From JAOUGY01 sp963792365 (lineage in GTDB: Bacteria; Actinomycetota; Acidimicrobiia; Spongiisociales; ZC4RG35), in the NCBI GenBank assembly GCA_963792365.1, contig CAWBVW010000005.1, positions 248,001 through 312,000 on the forward strand: a stretch of DNA of 64,000 nt. Direction: 5' to 3'. The translations under genes were made by a program, and so were the position numbers. The notes under the pieces are model-generated. The model was not told where the DNA came from. It worked only from the letters and a program-made list of their open reading frames with translations, and ran no database searches. This document shows, in pieces, positions 7,286 through 16,328 of the stretch (positions within the stretch are counted from its first letter, which is position 1; each line of letters begins with the position of its first letter).

Positions 7286-10200
7286 GTGATCCGCTCATTG
7301 GTGCTATTCGGGATCAGGTTCAGGCGTTTGGTCGTACCACTGGCAATCGCATTGGTGGTGGTGGCAGCGACACAGATCGGCAACCTCCGCACCGACATTC
7401 TTCCGGAGTTCGCGCCCACCACTGTCGAGGTTCAAACCGAAGCTCTCGGTCTGTCGGCCGAGGAAGTCGAACAGTTCATCACCGTTCCCTTGGAACAGGA
7501 TCTCCTGAACGGCGTGGCGTTCCTGGACACGATCGAGTCTGTTTCGATGCCCGGGTTGTCATCGGTGGTGATGACCTTCACTCCTGGAACCGATCCCCTC
7601 GACGCCAGACAGGTGGTAGCCGAGCGACTCACTCAAGCCGTTGGAGCGGCGGGCCTGCCCCAGGTGGCTGACCTCCCCCAGATGCTCCAACCCCTCTCGG
7701 CGACCAGACGCGTCTCCATGGTGTCGATGGATTCCGAGACCTTGTCGCCCATAGAGCAGTCGGTCCTCGCTCGGTGGGTCATCGTGCCGCGACTGATGGG
7801 CGTCGAGGGTGTGGCCAATGTGTCCATCTGGGGGTTCCGCGACCGCCAGCTCCAGATTCTCGTCGACCCGACCGAGACCGCCCAGTTGGGTGTCGACCTC
7901 GGTGACGTGGTGCGCTCTGCCGGAAACGCACTCGAAGTGTCAGGGCTCACCTTCCTGGAGGCATCCACCCCCGGCACCGGCGGGTTCATCGACACCCCCA
8001 ATCAGCGGCTGCACGTCTTTCACGAGCAGGCAATCTCCAGCCCCCAGGAACTGGCCCAAGTGCCGCTCGAAGGGGCGTCGAACGATCCGATACTGGCCGA
8101 CGGCATCGCGCTGACCCTCGGCGATGTGGCCGAGATCGTGGAGGATCACCAACCTCTCATCGGCGACGCTCAATGCTCCGGCGGACCCTGCGTGCTACTG
8201 GTCGTGGAGAAGTTCCCAGAGGCGGACACACCGACGGTTACCGCCGATGTCGAAGCGGCACTCGACGCTCTCCGTCCCGGTCTCGGGGACATCCAATTCG
8301 ACACGGAAGTGTACCGACCTGCGGATCACATCGAGGCCGCGACGTCCAACCTGCGCACTGCCCTGTTGATCGGGGCCGCCCTGGCCGTCATCGCGCTTGG
8401 TGTCGTCGACTGGCGGACGACCTTCGTTGCGTTGGTCACAGCCGCCTCGGGCGGCGCCGTCGCAGTCCTGGTGCTGCTGGGTACGGGTACCACGATCAAC
8501 ATGGTCATCCTGGTCGGCTTCGCCGGGGCGGCGGCATTTGTCATCGTCGACTCGGTCGTGGCCGCCAGGAGCATCCTGTATCGCCCGGGCGAGAACGGGC
8601 GGCATTCCGCAGCCGTTCCGCTCAACAGGACGCTGGTCGAGGCCGCCCTCCCCGGGCGAACCGTGGCGCTATACGCATTGATCATCGCGATCAGCATGCT
8701 CGTTCCCGTCTACTTCCTCGACGGCGTGGCAGGCGCCTTCCTTCCTCACATGGCTACCGGTTTCTTGCTGGCGATGGCATCGGCGGTCTTGGCGGCTCTT
8801 GTCGTGGCACCGGCGATCGGCATGCTCCTGAGCGAACACGGCGCTCCTCTCGATGAGGCGCCAACCGTCGTGGGCATCCTGCGGAGGTTCTCATTGCCGA
8901 GATCCGACACGCGCCGCTCGTATCGCCTCGCCGTTGCTGCGTTCACGCTGCCGATCGTGGCGGCATTCGTGGTCGCTCCCATGCTCGACGTGTCGATGCA
9001 ACCCGACATCGCCGAGCGCGACACCTTGGTCGACCTCACGGCGCCACCCGGCGCATCCCTCACGGCGATGGGCGACTCGACCGACCGCCTCGCTTCGGAC
9101 CTCCGCTCCATATCTGGGGTGGAGGAGGTCACCGCACACGTCGGGCGTGCCGTACGGTCGGATCAGATCGTGAATGTCAACCGGGCTGAGATCTGGGTGC
9201 GCATGCAGGACGACGCCGACTACTCGACGACACTCGTCACCATCGAAGAGCGGGTCGCGGAAACCGGACTCGATGCCACGATCTCCACGTATTCAGATCA
9301 GCGGACTCAGGCCCTCCTTCGAGAGCCAGACCATTTCAGCGTGCGTGTGTATGGGGACGATCCGTCGCGTTTGGCGGATGCGGCCGAGCTGGTGAGAGCG
9401 GCGATGGCCGACGTCCGGGGAATCCAGGATGCCCGGTTGGATCTGCCCCCCACCGAGGAGACGATCGAGATCGACATCGACATCGAGCGGGCCACGGCAT
9501 CGGGTGTGAAACCCGGAGACGTCCGACGGAACGCGGCCATGTTGCTATCGGGCATAACGGTCGGAAACTTGTTCGAAAGCCAGAAGGTGTTCGATGTCGT
9601 GGTTTGGGGCAAGCCCGAGCTGCGGTCCTCGGTCGACGCGGTGCGCTCACTCCCGATCACTCTTCCGGACGGATCCCACATCCCGCTGGGCGACATCGCA
9701 TCGGTGGACGTGGTACCCGCTGCGACGGCCATCCTCCACGACTCCGTTCAGAACTTCATACCTGTTGTGGCTTCGGTCGAGGGTCGCACACTCACCGAAG
9801 TGACCGCCGATGTCGAGGGGGCCATAGCTCAACTCGATCTCGATCTGGGGTTTCACGCGGCAGTGCAGGATGCCGGCGCCGCAAGCGCAGCCACTCGAAG
9901 CCGGACTCTCATGATCGCAGTGGCGGCCGTCATCGGCATCTACCTGCTCCTGCAGGCCGGATTCGGAAGCTGGCGGCTCGCGACCGTGGGTCTGGTGTCG
10001 CTCCCGATGGCGGCCACGGGAAGTGTGGTCATGGCCCGAGTCTCCGGCGAGACGTTTGGGCTGGGACCAGCGACCGGCCTGATCGCGACGCTGGTCGTGG
10101 CTGCCTATTGGATGGTGCTCCTGTTTCGACGACTTCAGACGAGGCGTCGGTCGGGCCAGGCCTTCGGTCCCCGGCTGGTTTCGGCAGGTGTGACCGACGT

Positions 10201-10462
10201 GGCAGTGCCGGGGGCGATGGCCCTCGGTGCCGCCGCCGTCGGGATGATCCCCATGGCGGCGATGGTGAGGATGGCCGGCATGGAGCTGGCGGGAGCCACG
10301 GCCATCTCGGTTCTGGGCGGACTCGTCACAACAACGCTTTTCGCGTTCGTGGTCCTTCCGGCGGCCTACCTGCGATGGGGCGCCAAGGCCGAGCCCGACA
10401 CCGAGGCCGACGATCTGTTCTCAATCGACCTCCGGGAGCTCGAGCTGACCGGGAGGTCGTGA
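7286..10462 (+). CDS. HME-type RND transporter subunit with degenerate proton-relay helix
   Basis: Large (1058 aa) RND permease of the heavy-metal efflux (CusA/CzcA) type: N-terminal helix, then the porter-domain motif DILPEFAPTTVEVQTEALGL, two big extracytoplasmic loops and helices 2-6 and 8-12. GTG 7286 is preferred over GTG 7268 because GGAAGGAG lies 7 nt upstream. The fourth helix, which in metal pumps carries Asp-Asp-Glu of the proton relay (GLIVDGAVIIVEN type), reads AAAFVIVDSVVAARS at about 414-428. Only one Asp remains and the EN pair is lost. It may be an impaired partner of the second RND gene. It is translationally coupled (TGATG) to the lipoprotein gene. Confidence 0.85.
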   Translation: MIRSLVLFGIRFRRLVVPLAIALVVVAATQIGNLRTDILPEFAPTTVEVQTEALGLSAEEVEQFITVPLEQDLLNGVAFLDTIESVSMPGLSSVVMTFTPGTDPLDARQVVAERLTQAVGAAGLPQVADLPQMLQPLSATRRVSMVSMDSETLSPIEQSVLARWVIVPRLMGVEGVANVSIWGFRDRQLQILVDPTETAQLGVDLGDVVRSAGNALEVSGLTFLEASTPGTGGFIDTPNQRLHVFHEQAISSPQELAQVPLEGASNDPILADGIALTLGDVAEIVEDHQPLIGDAQCSGGPCVLLVVEKFPEADTPTVTADVEAALDALRPGLGDIQFDTEVYRPADHIEAATSNLRTALLIGAALAVIALGVVDWRTTFVALVTAASGGAVAVLVLLGTGTTINMVILVGFAGAAAFVIVDSVVAARSILYRPGENGRHSAAVPLNRTLVEAALPGRTVALYALIIAISMLVPVYFLDGVAGAFLPHMATGFLLAMASAVLAALVVAPAIGMLLSEHGAPLDEAPTVVGILRRFSLPRSDTRRSYRLAVAAFTLPIVAAFVVAPMLDVSMQPDIAERDTLVDLTAPPGASLTAMGDSTDRLASDLRSISGVEEVTAHVGRAVRSDQIVNVNRAEIWVRMQDDADYSTTLVTIEERVAETGLDATISTYSDQRTQALLREPDHFSVRVYGDDPSRLADAAELVRAAMADVRGIQDARLDLPPTEETIEIDIDIERATASGVKPGDVRRNAAMLLSGITVGNLFESQKVFDVVVWGKPELRSSVDAVRSLPITLPDGSHIPLGDIASVDVVPAATAILHDSVQNFIPVVASVEGRTLTEVTADVEGAIAQLDLDLGFHAAVQDAGAASAATRSRTLMIAVAAVIGIYLLLQAGFGSWRLATVGLVSLPMAATGSVVMARVSGETFGLGPATGLIATLVVAAYWMVLLFRRLQTRRRSGQAFGPRLVSAGVTDVAVPGAMALGAAAVGMIPMAAMVRMAGMELAGATAISVLGGLVTTTLFAFVVLPAAYLRWGAKAEPDTEADDLFSIDLRELELTGRS

Positions 10463-10881
10463 TGAAGCGCATCAACGTGGTGGCTGTTGCGGTCGTTTCC
10501 GTGACGATCGGTGCGTGCGGTACCGAGGCGGCGCCGGTCAGCTTCGAAGAGCCGGCGGTGGTGGAACCGATCGATGGCTCCGAGCTGAGCCGACTCGTCC
10601 TCACCGCCTCTGCAATCGAGCGTCTCGACGTTCAGACCACGCCCGTGACCGCGGTGGGCGAGCGATCGATGGTCCCCATCTCGGCGGTGATCATCGACGC
10701 CGAGGGCCGCCGGTGGGTGTACACCAACCCGGAGCCCCGGGTGTATGTCCGCGCCGAGCTCGGGTCGGTGTGGGACGAGGGCGCGCAGTCGTACTTCGAA
10801 ACGGGTCCTGAGCCCGGAATGCACGTGGTGACCGTCGGGGTCCCGGAGCTGTATGGCACCGAGTTCGGGATCGGGAAGTAG
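10462..10881 (+). CDS. Short lipoprotein encoded between the RND genes, adaptor-like
   Basis: A 139 aa predicted lipoprotein: positively charged start MKRINVVAV, hydrophobic stretch and lipobox TIGAC at about 15-19. The mature part ends with a segment (RRWVYTNPEPRVYVRAELG, then GMHVVTVGVPELYGTEFG) resembling the C-terminal membrane-proximal part of HlyD/CusB-type adaptors. The usual hairpin and lipoyl domains of a 350-450 aa adaptor are missing. ATG 10462 overlaps the preceding TGA, with GGGAGG 5 nt upstream. Its position between two RND genes suggests a minimal accessory subunit (inference). No named family recognised. Confidence 0.68.
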   Translation: MKRINVVAVAVVSVTIGACGTEAAPVSFEEPAVVEPIDGSELSRLVLTASAIERLDVQTTPVTAVGERSMVPISAVIIDAEGRRWVYTNPEPRVYVRAELGSVWDEGAQSYFETGPEPGMHVVTVGVPELYGTEFGIGK

Positions 10882-10890
10882 GAGGTCGAC

Positions 10891-13800
10891 ATGCTGCGTT
10901 GGGTAGTCGGATCCAGTCTCAAATTCCGGTTCCTCGTCGTGGCGATTGCAGCCGGGTTGATGTTCTTTGGCGTCCAGGAGCTGCGCCACACGCAAGTGGA
11001 CGTGTTCCCGGAGTTCGCGCCGCCCCGGGTCGAGGTCCAGACGCCGGCGTTGGGCCTGTCGGCCAGCGAGGTCGAATCGTTGGTGACGATCCCCCTCGAG
11101 CAGTCGCTGGCCGGGATTCCCGATCTCGACGTCATTCGCTCCAAATCGGTGGAGCAGCTGTCGTCGATCCTGCTCATCTTTCACGAGGGCACCGACCTGC
11201 TCACTGCTCGCCAGCATGTGGCGGAACGTATCGCGGTCCTCGCACCCACACTGCCCACCTGGGCGAGCCCGCCGTTCCTCATCCAGCCGCTCTCTTCAAC
11301 GAGCAGGGTGATGAAGATCGGACTGGTATCCGAAGACCCGAACATCGACCTCATCGACATGTCGATGCTCGCCTATTGGAACATCCGCACCCGGCTGTTG
11401 CGCGTCGAAGGCGTTGCCAACGTGCCCATCTGGGGAGAACGGCTCGAGATGCTCCAGATCCAGGTGGACCCGGATCGCATGGCGGCAAACGATGTCCGGA
11501 TGGAAGACATCATGACCGCCACGTCGGATGCCGTGGAGGCCGGTCTGCTGCGGTTCTCCGAGAGCCACTTCATCGGCACCGGGGGCTGGGTCGAGACCGG
11601 GGATACGCGGTATGGCATCAAGATGGACCGCCCGATCGTCACTGCCGCCGACCTCGAACAGATCCCGGTGGAGACCACCGACGGCGACACCGTTCCTCTC
11701 GTATCGGTCGCTGATCTCGTTCGAGACCATCAGCCTCTCATCGGTGACGCTGTCATCGACGATGGCGACGGACTGATGTTGATCGTCGAGAAACTGCCTT
11801 GGGCAAACACCCTCGATGTGACCCGTGGGGTGGAGCAAGCGCTGGCCGAACTGGAGCCGGGCCTGGACGGCATCAAGGTGGACGCCGAGATCTTCCGACC
11901 GGCGACCTTCATCGAGGCCTCGATCGACAATCTCTCGAACGCCATGTGGCTGGGCGCCATTTTCATGATCATCATGCTCGGGGCGTTCCTGTTCGAGTGG
12001 CGAACGGCTCTGATCAGCGTGGTGGCGATACCCCTGTCACTGGTGGCCGCAGGACTGGTGCTCCATGCTCGCGGCGCCACCATCAACACCATGATCCTGG
12101 CGGGGATGATCATCGCGCTCGGGGACATCGTCGATGACGCGATCATCGACATCGAGAACGTCGTGCGACGGTTGCGCCAGCACCGGGCCGAGGGCGGAAC
12201 CCGATCCACCGCCCGGGTGATCCTCGATGCCTCACTCGAGGTCCGCAGTGCCATCGTCTACGCCACCTTGATCGAAGTCGTAGCGGTGGCTCCGATCTTC
12301 ATGCTCGGGGGTCTGTCGGGGTCGTTCTTCCGCCCGCTGGCGATCTCCTATTCCCTCGCCCTGCTGGCGTCGATGGCGGTTGCCCTCACGGTGACGCCTG
12401 CCATGAGCCTGCTGTTCTTCCGGAAGCCGGCCTCGCTGCAGATGCGCGAATCCCCGTTGGTGCCACCGCTCAAGCGTGCCTACGAGCGCTCGCTTCGCCG
12501 CATCGTCGAGCGCCCGAACCCGGCGTTCGGCTCGGTTGCGGCCGTTTCGATCGTCGGGTTGCTGATCGTGCCGCTTCTGGGGCAGTCGCTGCTGCCATCT
12601 TTCAAGGAGCGTGACTTCCTGATGCACTGGCTGACGAAGCCCGGCACCGGCCAACCCGAGATGGTGCGGATCACCAAGGAAGTCAACGGCGAGTTGCTGG
12701 AGATCCCGGGAGTTCGCAACGCCGGCTCCCACATTGGACAGGCACTGCTCATGGACGAGGTCGTGGGCATCGACTTCGGCGAGAATTGGGTGAGCGTCGA
12801 CCCGGCGGTCGACTACGACGCCACGGTGGCGTCGATCCAGGAGGTCGTCGACGGATATCCCGGGCTGTACCGCGATGTCCTCACCTACCTCAAGGAGCGC
12901 ATTCGTGAGGTGCTCACGGGCTCCAGCGAGGCCATCACGGTCAAGATCTACGGGCCGGACCTGTTGACGCTCCGAGAGCTCGCAAGCGACCTCAACGATG
13001 CGCTCGCCGCCATTCCCGGCGTCATCGAAAACCATGTCGAGCACCAGGAGGACATCCCTCAGGTGCGGGTGGAAGCGGATCTCGCGGCCGCTCAGGCCGT
13101 CGGCATCAGCCCTGGCGGGGTACGTCGACAGGCTTCCCAGCTGATCGCCGGTGAAGAGGCCGGCGACCTCTTCACCGGCGGACGGGCGTATGACGTGCAG
13201 GTGTGGAGCACACCTGCGGTTCGTCAGAATTACAGCGACCTCTTGACGTTGCAGCTCGACACGCCATCGGGCGATCGCGTTCAGCTACAGGACGTCGCCA
13301 AGGTCGAGATCGTGCCTGTTCCCAACGTGATCGAGCACGAGAACCTGTCGCGCAAGATCGAGGTGGGCGCCAACATCGACGACTCCCGCGATTTGGGCTC
13401 CGTGGTGGGCGATGTCGAGGCAGCGATCGCAGCACTCGACTGGCCCGAGGAGTTCCACGCAGAGCTCACCGGCGAGTTCGCAGAGCGCAACGCCGCCACC
13501 AACAGACTCATGTGGTTCGCAGCCGCCGCCGCCGTCGGCGTGTTCCTGCTTCTCCAGGCGTCGTTCTCGAGTTGGAGATTGGCGATGCTGACATTCGCCA
13601 CGCTTCCGATTGCGCTGGTTGGCGGCGTGATCGCCGCCTACATCACGGGCGGCGTGATCTCGCTGGGGTCCCTCGTCGGGTTCTTCACGGTGTTGGGGAT
13701 CGTGGCCCGCAACGGAATCATGCTCGTGAGCCACTACCAACATCTCGAGGATGTCGAAGGAGTGCCATTCGGTCGGGAGCTGATCCTCCAGGGCGCACGA

Positions 13801-14037
13801 GAACGAGTGGTTCCGATTCTCATGACTGTGTTCACCACAGGGTTGGCGTTGATCCCCCTCATCATCTCGGGTGAGATCCCGGGCCAGGAGATCGAATACC
13901 CGATGGCGATCGTCATCCTCGGTGGCCTCATCACCGCCACGATGCTCAACCTGTTCGTGGTGCCGAGCCTCTATCTCCGTTTTGGGAATCGTGGCCTCCG
14001 GGAGGCGGCCGCACGACCGCAGTACCAAATCGGGTAG
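10891..14037 (+). CDS. HME-type RND efflux transporter (CusA/CzcA family)
   Basis: A 1048 aa proton-driven exporter in the cytoplasmic membrane. The N-terminus carries VDVFPEFAPPRVEVQTPALGL, near-identical in pattern to CusA/CzcA. The fourth helix GDIVDDAIIDIEN at about 412-424 keeps the acidic proton-relay residues lost in the upstream gene. The C-terminal half has SLVGFFTVLGIVARNGIMLV and MTVFTTGLALIPLI, typical of helices 10-11. Shine-Dalgarno AGGAGGT (10880-10886) precedes ATG 10891 and overlaps the lipoprotein stop. No outer-membrane factor is nearby, consistent with a monoderm. The cargo could be a metal cation or an envelope component. Confidence 0.9.
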   Translation: MLRWVVGSSLKFRFLVVAIAAGLMFFGVQELRHTQVDVFPEFAPPRVEVQTPALGLSASEVESLVTIPLEQSLAGIPDLDVIRSKSVEQLSSILLIFHEGTDLLTARQHVAERIAVLAPTLPTWASPPFLIQPLSSTSRVMKIGLVSEDPNIDLIDMSMLAYWNIRTRLLRVEGVANVPIWGERLEMLQIQVDPDRMAANDVRMEDIMTATSDAVEAGLLRFSESHFIGTGGWVETGDTRYGIKMDRPIVTAADLEQIPVETTDGDTVPLVSVADLVRDHQPLIGDAVIDDGDGLMLIVEKLPWANTLDVTRGVEQALAELEPGLDGIKVDAEIFRPATFIEASIDNLSNAMWLGAIFMIIMLGAFLFEWRTALISVVAIPLSLVAAGLVLHARGATINTMILAGMIIALGDIVDDAIIDIENVVRRLRQHRAEGGTRSTARVILDASLEVRSAIVYATLIEVVAVAPIFMLGGLSGSFFRPLAISYSLALLASMAVALTVTPAMSLLFFRKPASLQMRESPLVPPLKRAYERSLRRIVERPNPAFGSVAAVSIVGLLIVPLLGQSLLPSFKERDFLMHWLTKPGTGQPEMVRITKEVNGELLEIPGVRNAGSHIGQALLMDEVVGIDFGENWVSVDPAVDYDATVASIQEVVDGYPGLYRDVLTYLKERIREVLTGSSEAITVKIYGPDLLTLRELASDLNDALAAIPGVIENHVEHQEDIPQVRVEADLAAAQAVGISPGGVRRQASQLIAGEEAGDLFTGGRAYDVQVWSTPAVRQNYSDLLTLQLDTPSGDRVQLQDVAKVEIVPVPNVIEHENLSRKIEVGANIDDSRDLGSVVGDVEAAIAALDWPEEFHAELTGEFAERNAATNRLMWFAAAAAVGVFLLLQASFSSWRLAMLTFATLPIALVGGVIAAYITGGVISLGSLVGFFTVLGIVARNGIMLVSHYQHLEDVEGVPFGRELILQGARERVVPILMTVFTTGLALIPLIISGEIPGQEIEYPMAIVILGGLITATMLNLFVVPSLYLRFGNRGLREAAARPQYQIG

Positions 14038-14181
14038 TCGGTGACGAACGCGGCCCCCCGCGAAGATGTGCGGTGCACAGCAGCACCCTGACACGCCCAC
14101 GATCGGTCGTCGGGATCCACGAATGTCGCCCTGCGGTCCAACGCGCAGCTGAACGATCGCGAGATCTCCTATCCTCGGCCC

Positions 14182-14400
14182 ATGGCCGAATTCGACGTAG
14201 ATGCGATGATCGCCCGATTCCGTGAACGCGCCGATGCGGTGAAGGACCGCCCGCTCCCCCCGGTAGCCGGCGAGGAACGCAAGAAGTTCTTGGCGCAGGC
14301 CGAGACCGACTACACGGACTATGCCCTCGTTGGCAACGCCGAGTGGTCGGTGGAGGACGGCAAGCTGATACTCCGTATCCCCCTCGGAGGATCGAGCTGA
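14182..14400 (+). CDS. Small conserved protein preceding Get3-like ATPases
   Basis: A 72 aa soluble protein: a charged helix (ARFRERADAVKDRPLPPVAG) followed by a second helix and a short beta-like tail (WSVEDGKLILRIPLG). Its stop is one base before the GTG of the first ATPase, so it is almost certainly in the same operon. From memory, small proteins of this pattern accompany Get3-like ATPase pairs in actinobacteria, which supports its being real. Function unknown; it could be a regulatory or assembly partner of the ATPases (inference). No clear Shine-Dalgarno. Confidence 0.7.
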   Translation: MAEFDVDAMIARFRERADAVKDRPLPPVAGEERKKFLAQAETDYTDYALVGNAEWSVEDGKLILRIPLGGSS

Positions 14401-14401
14401 C

Positions 14402-15259
14402 GTGAGCGACGAGCACCGGCTCGCCATCGTCTCCGGCAAGGGCGGGGTCGGTAAGTCGGCCGTGGCGGCCGCGCTCTCCTTGGCGGCCCATCGACGAGGG
14501 AAGCGCATCCTGTCGATCGCCATGACCGGCGACGGCGGTGGTCTCGCCGCTCACCTGGGCGTGCCGCCGCTCCAATTCGAGGCACGAGAGGATCGTCCGG
14601 GCCTGTCCACCTCGGTGGTCGACCGCACCAAGGCCCTCGTCGAATACCTCCAGGTCCAGGTTGGTCTACCTCCGATCATTGCATTCGGTCCTGCGGTCCG
14701 GGCATTCGATGCGCTGGCCTCGGCCGCTCCTGCCATTCGCGAGATCGTGACCATGGGCAAGATCCTGTGGGAGGTGAAGCGCGATCACTGGGATCTGATC
14801 GTGGTCGATGGGCCCCCAACCGGCCAGATCGGCTCGTACCTCCGCGCTGCTCGTTCGATCACCGAGTTGGTACCCAGCGGAAAGATCCGCGAGCAGGCCA
14901 CATGGATGGAAGCCATCCTCTCGGCGCCGGCCACGACGGAGCTCATTCTCGTGAACCTCGCCGAGGAGCTGCCGACGTCGGAGACCCAAGAGACGCTGGC
15001 ATGGCTCGATGCCGAGAAGGTCGTATCGGACACGACTGTGGTGACCAATCGGGTGCTGCCGACCCTCGACTGGGAAGACGGCGAACTCCCCGGCGGTCGC
15101 GCCGGCGACGCCGCCCGACTGCACCTCTCGCTCTGGGAGGAACAACAGCGCTGGCTGGAGGAGTTGCCCGCCGATCAGTTGCTTCCGTTTCTGTTCGGCA
15201 CGATGACGCCAACCGAGGTCGCTGCGCTGCTGGCGGATGAGATCGAGGAGTGGTCATGA
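14402..15259 (+). CDS. Get3/ArsA-like ATPase, first subunit
   Basis: A 285 aa P-loop ATPase of the ArsA/Get3 branch of SIMIBI NTPases. It has the deviant Walker A SGKGGVGKSAV at about 11-21, including the signature Lys that reaches across the dimer, and a Walker B/switch region DLIVVDGPPTGQIGS. It is closest in pattern to the actinobacterial pair typified by Rv3679/Rv3680 (BagA/BagB), not to arsenite pumps; no arsB or arsR is nearby. GTG 14402 starts right after the previous stop. The 3' end overlaps the second ATPase by ATGA, suggesting a stoichiometric heteromer. Confidence 0.85.
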   Translation: MSDEHRLAIVSGKGGVGKSAVAAALSLAAHRRGKRILSIAMTGDGGGLAAHLGVPPLQFEAREDRPGLSTSVVDRTKALVEYLQVQVGLPPIIAFGPAVRAFDALASAAPAIREIVTMGKILWEVKRDHWDLIVVDGPPTGQIGSYLRAARSITELVPSGKIREQATWMEAILSAPATTELILVNLAEELPTSETQETLAWLDAEKVVSDTTVVTNRVLPTLDWEDGELPGGRAGDAARLHLSLWEEQQRWLEELPADQLLPFLFGTMTPTEVAALLADEIEEWS

Positions 15260-16284
15260 CCCGTGCCTTGCTGGTCACAGGTGGAGGTGGAGTCGGAAAG
15301 ACCACTGTGTCTGCAGCGCTCGCCGTGCGCTCCGCACGGCGAGGCATCCGCACGCTCGTGGTCACCGTCGACCCGGCTCGGCGCCTGGCAGACGCTCTCG
15401 GCCTCGAAGATCTGGGTTCCGAGCCCACCCCTCATCCAACCGAGCCGAACCTGTGGGCCGCCATGCTCGACGCTTCGGCATCATGGTCGGCGATCGCCCG
15501 GCGGCATGCCTCCCCCGATGCTGCGGAACGTCTCGTCGGAAATCCGTTCTTCGTCGCGGCCACCAACCATTTCCCGGCCAGCCAGTCGTATGCCGCTGCA
15601 GAGGAGGCGGCTACGTTCCTCGACGCCCGGGCATGGGAATTGGTCGTCGTCGATACGCCGCCGTCGGCAGGCGGCATCGAGTTCTTCACGGCACCGAGGG
15701 CCATGACCGAGCTCGTCGGCGGCCGGGTCCTGAAGTGGGTGACGGGAGCGTCGCTCCCGGGCCGCAAGTTCTTCTTCGATCGGGCGACCAGGCCGGCCCT
15801 CCGTCTTGCGGACCAGGTGCTCGGCGCTTCGCTCCTCGAACAGATCGCACAGTTTCTCATGGACCTGAGAACAACCTACGACGGTGTGTCGAGACGTTCG
15901 AGACAGATAGAAGCCCACCTCCGCCGGGCGACGTCGATCGTCGTCACGACGGCCGATCCGACCCCGATGCGCGAAGCGGTGAGATTCTTCCGGGAGCTCC
16001 CCGAGATCGCCTCGCGCCCCGAGGCGGTGATCTTCAATCGGACCCTGCCCGAGGATTGGATCGATGCGCGTCCGGGACGGGTGGACCCGGCCTTGGCCGA
16101 CAACCTGCGGCTCTGGGGCGATGAGTCGAGACGACAACGCGACCTGCGCACCGAGTTCGCCTCGAGATACGCCACGGAGTTCAGCGAGATCCCCTGGCAG
16201 CATCATGCCCCAACCGATCTCGACGCATTGGACCGGCTGATCGCCGATGCGAACGGGTTCAACCTCGAAGAGCTGCTCTCGTAG
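15256..16284 (+). CDS. Get3/ArsA-like ATPase, second subunit
   Basis: A 342 aa partner of the preceding ATPase. The P-loop reads TGGGGVGKTT, so the signature Lys of the deviant Walker A (normally G-K-G-G) is replaced by Gly. Switch I is TVDPARRLADALG and switch II is VVVDTPPSAGGIEF, both typical of Get3/ArsA. ATG 15256 is supported by GAGGAG 5 nt upstream and overlaps the previous TGA. The asymmetry of the two P-loops suggests that one site of a heterodimer may be non-standard. Its client, in Get3 relatives tail-anchored proteins and in mycobacteria redox-related functions, is unknown here. Confidence 0.85.
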   Translation: MTRALLVTGGGGVGKTTVSAALAVRSARRGIRTLVVTVDPARRLADALGLEDLGSEPTPHPTEPNLWAAMLDASASWSAIARRHASPDAAERLVGNPFFVAATNHFPASQSYAAAEEAATFLDARAWELVVVDTPPSAGGIEFFTAPRAMTELVGGRVLKWVTGASLPGRKFFFDRATRPALRLADQVLGASLLEQIAQFLMDLRTTYDGVSRRSRQIEAHLRRATSIVVTTADPTPMREAVRFFRELPEIASRPEAVIFNRTLPEDWIDARPGRVDPALADNLRLWGDESRRQRDLRTEFASRYATEFSEIPWQHHAPTDLDALDRLIADANGFNLEELLS

Positions 16285-16328
16285 CTTGCGCACCCGCTGA
16301 TCCACTTCGCGCCCGGATCAAACCGTCT

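Noticed and set aside
5583..7298. 571-codon minus-strand frame antisense to thyX
   Set aside because: His/Arg-rich antisense reading; the tandem ThyX frame on the plus strand explains the region.
14402..16284. Arsenite efflux ATPase (ArsA) assignment
   Set aside because: No arsB, arsR or arsD is nearby and the pair matches the actinobacterial Get3-like arrangement better.
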